Positions 7,904-16,092 of a DNA stretch of 64,000 bases are shown in pieces. The first letter of the stretch is position 1; each line of letters starts with the position of its first letter. The notes below the pieces were generated by a model that worked only from the letters and a program-made list of their open reading frames with translations, ran no database searches and was not told the DNA's origin. A program made the translations under genes and the position numbers. The stretch is from Dactylosporangium sp040689395. Its GTDB lineage: Bacteria; Actinomycetota; Actinomycetes; Mycobacteriales; Micromonosporaceae. Location of the stretch: contig NZ_JBFAZX010000006.1 of NCBI RefSeq assembly GCF_040689395.1, positions 1-64,000 of the forward strand. Direction: 5' to 3'.

Positions 7904-8374
7904 CTACGCGGTGCGCGGGCCGTGCCGGAAGTCCTCCTCGGCCTTCGCGGCCGAGGAGGGGCCGACCCGGTCGTAGAGGCTCGCGACGCCGACGACGCCG
8001 GACAGGATGAACGTGACGATCACGTTGGTCATCGAGAAGGCGAAGACGTTGGCCTCGGTCTGCAGGACCGCCAGCGACGCCATGCCGACGATCGTCAGGA
8101 CGATGCCGGCCAGTTGGTTGATCGCGTGCGCCACGTTACGGCCGATGATGTTCGCGCCGAGCACGACCACGCCGGCGACGATCGACAGCAGCGCGAACGC
8201 CGGGTTGACGCGCAGGCCGAGCACCCATGCGGTCTCGTCGCGGGTGAAGAACGGGGCACCGGAGGTCTGCACGAAGCCGACCACGCCGAAGACCAGCATG
8301 TAGAGGCCCGCCACCCCGGCGAGCAGCCGGTACAGCGGCCGGAGGTGATGGTTGATCGGAAAGTGAGCGGCCAT
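7904..8374 (-). CDS. DUF4383-family membrane protein
   Basis: This 156-residue protein has four predicted membrane helices (about 17-37, 58-78, 85-103, 112-132). The family start HHLRPLYRLLAGVAGLYMLV and the RVNPAFALLSIVAG and GRNVAHAINQLAG segments are typical of DUF4383, which has no established function. The ATG at 8374 is the first Met. It ends close to the convergent terminator and lies 20 bp downstream of the ABC-F gene, so the two may be cotranscribed. Confidence 0.75.
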   Translation of the reverse strand: MAAHFPINHHLRPLYRLLAGVAGLYMLVFGVVGFVQTSGAPFFTRDETAWVLGLRVNPAFALLSIVAGVVVLGANIIGRNVAHAINQLAGIVLTIVGMASLAVLQTEANVFAFSMTNVIVTFILSGVVGVASLYDRVGPSSAAKAEEDFRHGPRTA

Positions 8375-8394
8375 GGGTCAATCCTAAGATGACC

Positions 8395-10203
8395 TCACCC
8401 GGCGATCTCGGCCAGGGCGAGCCATTGCTCCTCGATAACGGCTTTCTCCTGCTGCACCGCGCGCAGCTGAGCGTCCAAATCCGTGATCTTCGCGTAGTCG
8501 GTGGCGTGCTCGGCCAGCTGCGCGTGCAGCGCCTCTTCCTTCTGGGTGAGGCGGTCGATGCTGCGCTCCAGCTTGGCCAGCTCCTTCTTCGCCGCGCGCT
8601 GGTCCTTCTCGGAGGCGCGCAGGTCCGGCGCCCGATCGGCGAGCGCGGCCCCCGGCCCAGCCTTGGGCTCGGACGCGGCGGCGAAGCCCTCGGAGTCCGA
8701 CACGTGCGCCAGGTATTCGTCCACGCCACCTGGCAGGTGGACCAGCCGGCCGTCGCCGTACATGCCGTAGACGGTGTCGGCGACCCGCTCGACCAGATAC
8801 CGGTCGTGACTGGCCACCACGAGCGTGCCCGGCCACGTGTCGAGCAGGTCCTCGAGCGCGGCGAGCGTGTCGATGTCCAGGTCGTTGGTCGGCTCGTCGA
8901 GCAGCAGCACGTTGGGCTCGGTGGCCAGCAGCCGCAGCAGCTGCAGCCGGCGCCGCTCGCCACCGGAGAGGTCGGCGACCGGAGTCCAGACCCGCGGGCC
9001 GGTGAAGCCGAACACCTCGGCCAGCTGCGCCGCCGACAGCTCGCGGTCGCCGAGCCGGACCCGCTTGGCGACCTCCTCGACCGCCTCCAGCAGCCGCTGC
9101 CCGTTGGGCAGCTCGTGCAGCTCCTGGGACAGGAACGCCGGGCGGACCGTGGTGCCGCGCAGCACCCGGCCGCCGTCGGGCTCGCGGAGGTCGGCGAGCA
9201 CGCGCAGCAGCGTGGTCTTGCCGGCCCCGTTCGCGCCGAGCACGGCGATACGGTCGCCCGGGCCGACGATCCAGTTGGTGCCCTCGAGCAGGGTCCGCTC
9301 GCCGGCCTTCAGCCGGACCCCCTCCAGCTCGTACACCCGCTTGCCCAGCCGGGTCACGGCGAGGCGCTGCAGCGACACCGCGTCGCGGGCGGGCGGGACG
9401 TCGGCGATGAGCGCGTTGGCCGCGTCGATGCGGAACCTCGGCTTGCTGGTGCGGGCCGGCGGGCCGCGGCGCAGCCAGGCGATCTCCTTGCGCAGCAGGT
9501 TCTGCCGGCGCGCCTCGGCCTCGGCGGCGACCCGGACCCGCTCGGCCCGCGCGAGGGTCCAGGCCGCGTAGCCGCCCTCGTAGGAGCGCACGGTCGCGTC
9601 GGCGACCTCCCAGGTGGTGGTGCACACCTCGTCGAGGAACCATCGGTCGTGAGTGACCACAATGAGCGCGCCCCGCCGCCGCAGCAGGTGCCGCGCCAGC
9701 CAGGAGATGCCGGCCACGTCGAGGTGGTTGGTGGGCTCGTCCAGGATGAGCAGGTCGGCCGGGCGCACCAGCAGCGCGGCCAGCGCGACGCGGCGCCGCT
9801 CGCCGCCGGACATCGGGCCGACGGGGGCGTCGAGGCCCAGGTGCGGCATGCCGAGCCCGTTGAGCACCGTGCGCACGCCCGCGTCGCCGGCCCACTCGTG
9901 CTCCGCGGCGAATCCGGCGGGCAGCCACGCCGAGCCGATGATGACGTCGCGGACCGTCGCCGCGGGCGGCAGGTCGAGGCGCTGCGGGAGGGCCGCCACG
10001 CGCAGGTCGCGCCGGTGGGTGACGCGGCCGGAGTCGGGCTCCTCGGCCTTGGTGAGCATGCGCAGCAGGGTGGTCTTGCCGGCGCCGTTGAGCCCGACGA
10101 TGCCGATCCGGTCGCTGTCGTCGATGCCGAGCGACACCTCGTCGAAAATGCGGCCCGCGGGGTACGCCTTGGAAACCTTGTCCAGATTGACGATGTTGGC
10201 CAT
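8395..10203 (-). CDS. ABC-F family ATP-binding protein (Uup/Ettα-like)
   Basis: This 602-residue soluble protein has two ABC ATPase domains and no membrane helices, as in translation-associated ABC-F proteins. Domain 1 has GLNGAGKTT, MSGGERRR and LLILDEPTNHLD; domain 2 has GANGAGKTT, LSGGERRR and LLLDEPTNDLD. The charged linker between them (about 240-310) is the P-site tRNA interaction motif region. A C-terminal coiled coil (about 530-595, rich in Lys/Glu) recalls Uup. It starts directly after the ispE stop. It may act in ribosome rescue or antibiotic protection; the sequence alone does not decide which. Confidence 0.88.
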   Translation of the reverse strand: MANIVNLDKVSKAYPAGRIFDEVSLGIDDSDRIGIVGLNGAGKTTLLRMLTKAEEPDSGRVTHRRDLRVAALPQRLDLPPAATVRDVIIGSAWLPAGFAAEHEWAGDAGVRTVLNGLGMPHLGLDAPVGPMSGGERRRVALAALLVRPADLLILDEPTNHLDVAGISWLARHLLRRRGALIVVTHDRWFLDEVCTTTWEVADATVRSYEGGYAAWTLARAERVRVAAEAEARRQNLLRKEIAWLRRGPPARTSKPRFRIDAANALIADVPPARDAVSLQRLAVTRLGKRVYELEGVRLKAGERTLLEGTNWIVGPGDRIAVLGANGAGKTTLLRVLADLREPDGGRVLRGTTVRPAFLSQELHELPNGQRLLEAVEEVAKRVRLGDRELSAAQLAEVFGFTGPRVWTPVADLSGGERRRLQLLRLLATEPNVLLLDEPTNDLDIDTLAALEDLLDTWPGTLVVASHDRYLVERVADTVYGMYGDGRLVHLPGGVDEYLAHVSDSEGFAAASEPKAGPGAALADRAPDLRASEKDQRAAKKELAKLERSIDRLTQKEEALHAQLAEHATDYAKITDLDAQLRAVQQEKAVIEEQWLALAEIAG

Positions 10204-11151
10204 TTACAGCACCCTCGCGCCGGGAACGGGGCCGACGGCGGTGCGCACGGCGCGGCAGCACTCGCGCGCCTCAAGTTCGGCGGCGAGCAGCGCGGCGTGG
10301 CGGGCGTCCTCGGCCAGGAACACACAGGTCGGACCGGAGCCGGAGATCATGCCGGCCAGCGCACCGGCGTCGAGCCCGGCGTCGAGCACCTGCTGCAGCT
10401 CCGGGCGCAGGTGCAGGGCCGCGGCCTGCAGGTCGTTGGCGAGCTGGCCCGCCAGGACCTCGGGGTCACGCTGGCGCAACGCGGCCATCAGCCCGTCGGG
10501 CGGGCCGGCGCTGGTGTGCCCGCCGAGCTCGTCGAAGGCCCGGTACACCACCGGCGTGGACAGCCCCTCGTCGGCGACCGCGAGCACCCAGTGCCACGAG
10601 TGCCCGCCGGTCAGGATCGGGCTCACCAGCTCGCCCCGGCCGGTGCCCAGCGCGGTGCCACCGAGCACCAGGAACGGGACGTCCGAGCCGAGCGTCGCTG
10701 CGATGGTGGCCAGGTCGTCGCGGGAGAGCCCGGTGCCCCACAGCTGGTCGCAGGCCACGAGCGCGGCGGCCGCGTCGGCGCTGCCGCCCGCGAGCCCGGC
10801 GGCGACCGGGATCTGCTTCTTCAGGTGCAGCCGGGCATGCGGGTCGTGACCCGTCTCGGTGGCCAGGGCCCGGACCGCGCGCACGACGAGGTTGTCCTCG
10901 CCGAGGGACAGCGCGCCGGTGCCCTCGCCCTCCATGGTGAGCGTCAGCGTGTCGCCGCGGCGTGCGGTGATCTCGTCGTAGAGGCCGATCGCGTGATACA
11001 CCGTGGTCAGCTCGTGATAGCCGTCCGGGCGCGACGGGCCGACGTGCAGATGGAGGTTGATCTTCGCGGGCACGCGGACACGCACCGGTCCATGCGCGGC
11101 CAGGCGCGGCCGGTCGAACTCCTCGTCTTCGGAGAAGAGCGGCTCGGTCAC
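10204..11151 (-). CDS. ispE: 4-diphosphocytidyl-2-C-methyl-D-erythritol kinase
   Basis: This 315-residue GHMP kinase catalyses the ATP-dependent step of the MEP isoprenoid pathway. The substrate-binding start VRVPAKINLHLHVG, the glycine-rich ATP loop PVAAGLAGGSADAAAAL and the C-terminal MISGSGPTCVFL are all present. GTG at 11151 begins the protein 9 bp after the rsmA stop, and the ABC-F gene begins immediately after the ispE stop, so tatD-rsmA-ispE-ABC-F looks like one operon. Confidence 0.95.
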   Translation of the reverse strand: MTEPLFSEDEEFDRPRLAAHGPVRVRVPAKINLHLHVGPSRPDGYHELTTVYHAIGLYDEITARRGDTLTLTMEGEGTGALSLGEDNLVVRAVRALATETGHDPHARLHLKKQIPVAAGLAGGSADAAAALVACDQLWGTGLSRDDLATIAATLGSDVPFLVLGGTALGTGRGELVSPILTGGHSWHWVLAVADEGLSTPVVYRAFDELGGHTSAGPPDGLMAALRQRDPEVLAGQLANDLQAAALHLRPELQQVLDAGLDAGALAGMISGSGPTCVFLAEDARHAALLAAELEARECCRAVRTAVGPVPGARVL

Positions 11152-11160
11152 TGCTGCACC

Positions 11161-12009
11161 CTACCCGGACGCCTCCACCCGGCGTCGCTGGCTCGCGATG
11201 CGCGTGAAGTCATCCACCGTGAGCTGCTCCCCGCGCAGGCCGGGGTCGACCCCGGCGGCGCGAAGGATCCGTTCGGCCTGCGGCGGTCCCCCGGCCCAGC
11301 CGGCGAGCGCCGCGCGCAGCGTCTTGCGCCGCTGGGCGAACGCGGCGTCGACGACGGCGAAGGTATCCGCCCTGTCGGGATTTATCGTATCGTGTACGGC
11401 AAATCCGACCAGACCCGACTCGACGTTCGGCACCGGCCAGAAGACCGAGGCGGGCACCCGCCCCGCCTGGCGCGCTGTCGCGTACCAGGCGAGTTTCACG
11501 CTCGGCACGCCGTAGGTCCGCGACCCGGGCCCGGCGGTGAGCCGGTCGGCGACCTCCTTCTGCACCATCACCAGCCCGCGCCGCAGCGTGGGCACGGTGG
11601 CCAGCAGGTGCAGCACGACCGGGACCGCGACGTTGTACGGCAGGTTGGCCACCAGCGCCGTCGGCCGGAACCCGCCGAGGTCCACCCGCAGCGCGTCCCC
11701 GGCCACGACGGTCAGGCGATCGGCGTGATCGGGCGCGTACTTCCCGACCGTCTCCGGCAGCGCCTCGGCCAGCGGCGGATCGATCTCGACCGCGCAGACC
11801 GGGTTGCCGTGCTCCAGCAGCGCCAGGGTCAGCGACCCGAGCCCCGGCCCGACCTCCAGCACGACGTCGTCCGGCGCGAGCTCGGCGGCCCGCACGATTC
11901 GGCGCACGGTGTTGGGGTCGTGCACGAAGTTCTGCCCGAACTGCTTGGTGGGGCGGATGCCGAGCCGCTCCGCGAGTTGCCGCACATCGGCCGGCCCGAG
12001 GAGGGTCAT
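11161..12009 (-). CDS. rsmA: 16S rRNA (adenine1518/1519-N6)-dimethyltransferase
   Basis: This 282-residue SAM-dependent enzyme (KsgA) dimethylates two adjacent adenines near the 3' end of 16S rRNA. The family motifs are RPTKQFGQNFVHDPN, the SAM loop LEVGPGLGSLT, and the catalytic NLPYN (VANLPYNVAVPV). The C-terminal domain contains FAQRRKTLRAAL. The ATG at 12009 overlaps the tatD stop by 4 bp (ATGA), which shows translational coupling and leaves no room for the rpfB gene found here in mycobacteria. Confidence 0.95.
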   Translation of the reverse strand: MTLLGPADVRQLAERLGIRPTKQFGQNFVHDPNTVRRIVRAAELAPDDVVLEVGPGLGSLTLALLEHGNPVCAVEIDPPLAEALPETVGKYAPDHADRLTVVAGDALRVDLGGFRPTALVANLPYNVAVPVVLHLLATVPTLRRGLVMVQKEVADRLTAGPGSRTYGVPSVKLAWYATARQAGRVPASVFWPVPNVESGLVGFAVHDTINPDRADTFAVVDAAFAQRRKTLRAALAGWAGGPPQAERILRAAGVDPGLRGEQLTVDDFTRIASQRRRVEASG

Positions 12010-12863
12010 GACCAGCGTCCGAAGGCTCGTTCCCCGTTGGCCGAGATCGCGGCGCAGAGAGCGTCGAGGTCGTGCCCGGTGACCTCGGCCAGCACGCGCA
12101 CGGTCAGCGGGATGAGATACGAGGCGTTGGGGCGGCCACGATACGGCATGGGCGTGAGAAACGGCGCGTCGGTCTCGACCAGCAGCCCGTCCAGCGGGGT
12201 GATCGCGGCCGCCCGGCGCAGGTGCGCGGCGTTGCCGAAGGTGACGGTGCCCGCGAAGCTCAGCAGGAAGCCTCGGTCCAGGCACTCCCGGGCGAACTCC
12301 TCGTCGCCGGAGAAGCAGTGCATGACGACCTGATCGGGCGCGCCCTCCTCGTCGAGCACGGCCAGCACGTCGTCGTGGGCGTCGCGATCGTGGATGACCA
12401 GCGTCTTGCCGTGCCGCTTGGCGATCGCGACGTGCGCGCGGAAGCTCTCGTGCTGCGCCTTGCGCCCCTCCCCGCCGGTGCGGAAGTAGTCCAGGCCGGT
12501 CTCGCCGATGCCACGCACCCGCGGGTGGGCGGCGAGCCGCTCGATCTCGCGCAGCGCGCCGTCGAGGTCGGCCAGCCGCGGCGCCTCGTTGGGGTGCAGG
12601 GCCACCGTGGCGAGGACCGCCTGGTGGCGCTCGGCGACCTCGACGCCCCAGCGGGACGACTCGACGTCCACTCCGACCTGCACCAGCCGGTCGATCCCGG
12701 CCGCGGTGGCCAGCGCGACGGCGTCCTCGACGGTCGCCGGGCCGCCCGCGCCGTCATCCGCGAGCGTGATGTCGATATGGGTATGGCTGTCCGGCACCGC
12801 GACCGGCAGCGGCTCGGGGGCCGGAGGGAACGTGCCCTCACGACTATGTCTTCTCGCACTCAT
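12006..12863 (-). CDS. tatD: TatD-family metal-dependent 3'-5' DNase
   Basis: This 285-residue TIM-barrel hydrolase has the metal ligands of the TatD family: PDSHTHIDI (about 25-33), GIGETGLDYFR, LVIHDRDAHDD, VMHCFSG and the late LLVETDAPFLTP. TatD enzymes act on DNA ends and on quality control; the precise substrate here is inferred. The chosen ATG at 12863 gives a short basic leader before the barrel; open sequence upstream does not look like TatD. It overlaps rsmA by 4 bp. Confidence 0.9.
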   Translation of the reverse strand: MSARRHSREGTFPPAPEPLPVAVPDSHTHIDITLADDGAGGPATVEDAVALATAAGIDRLVQVGVDVESSRWGVEVAERHQAVLATVALHPNEAPRLADLDGALREIERLAAHPRVRGIGETGLDYFRTGGEGRKAQHESFRAHVAIAKRHGKTLVIHDRDAHDDVLAVLDEEGAPDQVVMHCFSGDEEFARECLDRGFLLSFAGTVTFGNAAHLRRAAAITPLDGLLVETDAPFLTPMPYRGRPNASYLIPLTVRVLAEVTGHDLDALCAAISANGERAFGRWS

Positions 12864-12893
12864 CGGGGTTAAGCATGCCACCCTCGGTTCGTC

Positions 12894-12915
12894 GTTCACC
12901 TTACGTTCACCTTGT
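12894..12915 (+). promoter_or_regulatory. PHO-box-like 11-bp direct repeat
   Basis: Two adjacent 11-mers, GTTCACCTTAC and GTTCACCTTGT, share their first nine bases. Streptomyces PhoP binds exactly this type of unit (GTTCACC-N4 repeated every 11 nt). A TAGCGT -10-like hexamer follows 16 bp later at 12932-12937, and its expected +1 falls at the GTG (12945) of the next gene. It also lies 31 bp upstream of tatD on the other strand. Confidence 0.5.
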
Positions 12916-12944
12916 GACAACCACCCGGCCCTAGCGTCGCGGAA

Positions 12945-14126
12945 GTGACAACAATCGGACACGCGGAAGGGTCCGCGACCCGCAGCGTGACGATCGACGG
13001 GGTCGCCTATCCGGCCGAGGAGATCGCACAGGGCGCGGCATACGAGGTCTATGCCACGCACGCGGCCCCCGGCTTCCTGCCCAACCCCCGACCGGGCGCC
13101 CGCTGGCCGTACCGCCGCTTCGTCCACGCCACGGAGGTCGCCTCGGCCCTCGACGGGCTGGAGGACCAGCCGCTGCTGATGCCGGTCACCCGCACGCTGG
13201 ACTGGGCGACCGTCCACCGGCTGAGCCAGACCCCGTCGGCCGCCGCCGCACTGGCCCCGATCCGCCACACCGCCCTGGTGCGCCGGGGCACCCGCATGAT
13301 CAAATTCCTCTCCGGCCGGCAGCTGCAGGGATACCTCAGGGGTTGGCCGATCAGCGGCTTCTGCTACCGCGCCTTCGACGTCGCCCACCTGCGCACCCCG
13401 GAAGACCTGGCGATCCTGTCCAGCGATTCCACCGAAGACGTCGTCTTCGCGGTGCGCTGGCGCGCCGTGGACGCCCACGACTACGACGTGCCGCTCGCCG
13501 ACGCCTACGCCGGGCTCGTCACGATGCCACCGCACGACCGCCTCGGCCCGCCGGTGATCGGCACCGGCTTCGCGCCCAGCGGCCGGCACATCGTCCCCGA
13601 GTTCGTCACCGCCGATCTGTCCGAACTGCCGGTGCCGGCGAACACCTCGCTCGTGGCGTACACGGGCGACGGCACCGAGGTCACGCTGTACACGTATCTG
13701 CCGGAGCAGCGCGCGTGGACACGCATGCACGGGCCGCAGTGGCGCCACCTGCTGCCGGACCAGTCCGACCAGGAATACTTCCCGGTCAACCCGCCGATGA
13801 CCCGATACATCGGGACCTATCGCGACAACACCTTCGAGGCGATCGTCGACCCGCCGGGCGAGTTCCGCGTGGCGGCGAAGACCCGGGCCGCGCGGTACCC
13901 CCTGGAAACCCTGGCCCGCCGCGTGCCTCGAGCGACCTGGCGCGACGCGCGGTGCACCGTTCTCCGGCAGGAGGGCGACTGGCTGCGGCTACGGTTGTCC
14001 CGGCCGGACGGGGACCAGGTCGCGCGTCTCGGGGCGCATTGCGTCGAGCGGGGGCTGTACGAGGCTTGGGCGCCGGCCAGTGAGGTCGTCGACGCTCATG
14101 AGAGCGATCACTGGTATCAGCTTTAG
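12945..14126 (+). CDS. Hypothetical protein, unknown family
   Basis: I do not recognise this 393-residue protein. It has no signal peptide, membrane helix or obvious cofactor motif. It is rich in Arg, aromatic residues and Pro. Blocks include YATHAAPGFLPNPRPGARWP near the N-terminus, a central HTALVRRGTRMIKFLSGRQL, and a C-terminal region (about 280-390) with FEAIVDPPGEFRVAAKTRAA and RLRLSRPDGDQVARLGAHCV. Codon use is typical of the genome. The GTG at 12945 has no Shine-Dalgarno sequence, and the -10-like hexamer ends 7 nt upstream, so the mRNA may be leaderless. The PHO-box-like repeat suggests phosphate control. A cytoplasmic protein is likely; no function is assigned. Confidence 0.7.
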   Translation: MTTIGHAEGSATRSVTIDGVAYPAEEIAQGAAYEVYATHAAPGFLPNPRPGARWPYRRFVHATEVASALDGLEDQPLLMPVTRTLDWATVHRLSQTPSAAAALAPIRHTALVRRGTRMIKFLSGRQLQGYLRGWPISGFCYRAFDVAHLRTPEDLAILSSDSTEDVVFAVRWRAVDAHDYDVPLADAYAGLVTMPPHDRLGPPVIGTGFAPSGRHIVPEFVTADLSELPVPANTSLVAYTGDGTEVTLYTYLPEQRAWTRMHGPQWRHLLPDQSDQEYFPVNPPMTRYIGTYRDNTFEAIVDPPGEFRVAAKTRAARYPLETLARRVPRATWRDARCTVLRQEGDWLRLRLSRPDGDQVARLGAHCVERGLYEAWAPASEVVDAHESDHWYQL

Positions 14127-14153
14127 CGCGGCGGCGCCCGCGGCCGGCTTTTG

Positions 14154-14200
14154 TATGGGGAGCGCCTGGCCGGAACTCAGCCGGACCGGCGCTCCCCATA
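14154..14200. terminator. Bidirectional terminator between convergent genes
   Basis: TATGGGGAGCGCC (14154-14166) and GGCGCTCCCCATA (14188-14200) form a perfect 13-bp stem, and an inner GCCGG/CCGG pairing shortens the loop. It lies between the plus-strand hypothetical gene and metG on the minus strand. Confidence 0.8.
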
Positions 14201-14221
14201 TGGGCCTGCGTTGCCGGAGGA

Positions 14222-15985
14222 CTAGGACTGCAGGCGGGCCAGCTCCTCCTCGACGATGGACTCGTCGAGTTTGCGGAAGACGGGAGTCGGCGGGGCCAGC
14301 TCGGTGCCGGCGGCGATCGGCGCGTGTTCCCACTTGGCGCCTTGCGTGTAGTCGCCCATCAGGACCGGATACGTCCTGCCGTTGTCCAGGTCTTCGACCT
14401 CGCGGATCTCGGGCATCGGGGCGTGCACGCCGGTGCCGCCCAGCAACTCGTGGATGCGCTGCGCGGCGTGGGGCAGGAACGGCGTCAGCAGCGTGTTGCA
14501 GTCCTTCACGGCCTGCAGGGCCACATGCAGGACCGTGCCCATGCGGGCCTTGTCGTCCTTGAGTTTCCACGGCGCCTGGTCGGAGAAGTACTTGTTGACC
14601 TCGCCGACGACGCGCATCGCCTCGCTGATGGCGGCCTTCTGGCGGTGCTTGGCCAGCAGCTGGCCGACCGAGTCGAAGCCGGACCGCACGCTCGCCAGCA
14701 GCGCGGTGTCCTCGGCGGTCAGCTCGCCGGCCGCGGGGATCTCGCCGAAGTTCTTCGCGGCCATCGAGATCGAGCGGTTGACGAGGTTGCCCCAGCCGGC
14801 CACGAGCTCGTCGTTGTTGCGCCGGCGGAACTCCGCCCAGGTGAAGTCGGTGTCATTGGACTCGGGGCCGGCCACTGCGATGAAATACCGCAAGGCGTCG
14901 GCGTCATAGCGCTCCAGGAAGTCGCGCACGTAGATGACGACCCGGCGGGAGGAGGAGAACTTCCGGCCCTCCATCGTGAGGTACTCCGATGAAACCACCT
15001 CGGTGGGCAGGTTGAGCGCGCCCAGCGACTGCGGCTTCGGCCCCGAGTAGCCGAGCAGGATCGACGGCCAGATGACCGAGTGGAAGACGATGTTGTCCTT
15101 GCCCATGAAGTAATACCCCTGGGCCTGCGGGTCCTGCCACCACTTGCGCCAGGCCTCGGGGTCGCCGCAGCGGCGGGCCCACTCGATCGAGGCCGACAGG
15201 TAGCCGATGACCGCGTCGAACCACACGTAGATCCGCTTGTCGCCGCGGTCCTTCCAGGCCTCGAGCGGGATCGGCACGCCCCACTCAAGGTCCCGGGTGA
15301 TCGCCCGGGGCTGCAGGTCGTCGATCAGGTTCTGGGAGAACTTCAGCACGTTGGGGCGCCAGCCCTCGCGGGTGTCGAGCCAGGCGCTGAGCTGGTCGGC
15401 GAAGGCGGGCAGGTCGAGGAAGAAGTGCTCGGTCTCCACGAACTCCGGCGTCTCGCCGTTGATCTTCGACCGGGGATTGATCAGCTGGTCGGGGTCGAGC
15501 TGGTTGCCGCAGTTGTCGCACTGGTCGCCGCGGGCGCTGTCGTAGCCGCAGATCGGGCAGGTGCCCTCGATGTAGCGGTCGGGCAGCGTGCGCCCGGTCG
15601 ACGGCGAGATCGCGCCGAGCGTGGTCTTGGCGATGATGTAGCCGTTGTCGTACAACCCCTGGAAGAGCTCCTGCACCACCTGGTAGTGGTTGCCGGTGGT
15701 GGTGCGGGTGAACAGGTCGTAGGACAGGCCGAGCCCGTGCAGGTCCTCGACGATGACCCGGTTGTACCGATCGACCAGCTCACGCGGGGTCACGCCCTCG
15801 GCGTCGGCCTGGACCTGGATCGGCGTGCCGTGCTCGTCGGTGCCCGACACCATCAGCACGTCGTGCCCGGCCATCCGCATGTAGCGGCTGAAGACGTCGG
15901 AAGGCACCCCGAATCCGGACACGTGACCGATGTGGCGCGGCCCGTTGGCGTAGGGCCAGGCGACCGCGGCGAGAACACGACTCAT
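14222..15985 (-). CDS. metG: Methionyl-tRNA synthetase
   Basis: This class I synthetase of 587 residues charges tRNA-Met. Motifs are the HIGH-type site PYANGPRHIGHV (about 12-23), a CP1 zinc knuckle with CPICG and CDNCG near 147-163, and KFSSSR as the KMSKS-loop variant near 345. The C-terminal anticodon-binding helical domain is present; the extra tRNA-binding domain of longer MetG proteins is absent, as is normal in actinobacteria. The ATG at 15985 is preferred to an in-frame TTG three codons upstream; there is no clear Shine-Dalgarno sequence. Confidence 0.95.
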   Translation of the reverse strand: MSRVLAAVAWPYANGPRHIGHVSGFGVPSDVFSRYMRMAGHDVLMVSGTDEHGTPIQVQADAEGVTPRELVDRYNRVIVEDLHGLGLSYDLFTRTTTGNHYQVVQELFQGLYDNGYIIAKTTLGAISPSTGRTLPDRYIEGTCPICGYDSARGDQCDNCGNQLDPDQLINPRSKINGETPEFVETEHFFLDLPAFADQLSAWLDTREGWRPNVLKFSQNLIDDLQPRAITRDLEWGVPIPLEAWKDRGDKRIYVWFDAVIGYLSASIEWARRCGDPEAWRKWWQDPQAQGYYFMGKDNIVFHSVIWPSILLGYSGPKPQSLGALNLPTEVVSSEYLTMEGRKFSSSRRVVIYVRDFLERYDADALRYFIAVAGPESNDTDFTWAEFRRRNNDELVAGWGNLVNRSISMAAKNFGEIPAAGELTAEDTALLASVRSGFDSVGQLLAKHRQKAAISEAMRVVGEVNKYFSDQAPWKLKDDKARMGTVLHVALQAVKDCNTLLTPFLPHAAQRIHELLGGTGVHAPMPEIREVEDLDNGRTYPVLMGDYTQGAKWEHAPIAAGTELAPPTPVFRKLDESIVEEELARLQS

Positions 15986-16092
15986 GACGTGCAAGCCTAG
16001 TGAACCGCCCCGCTGTTCGCGAACAGGATGGTTTCTCCCGACACGCGATCGACGTCCGAAACGTATTCGATCATCCGTTGTCCAATGAAAAC

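Noticed and set aside
8389..12333. A 1314-codon open frame on the plus strand
   Set aside because: It is antisense to the clearly identified ABC-F, ispE, rsmA and tatD genes. High-GC DNA leaves long open frames opposite real genes.
12006..13748. A 580-codon extended tatD frame
   Set aside because: The upstream half is antisense to the 12945-14126 gene and has no homology to TatD.
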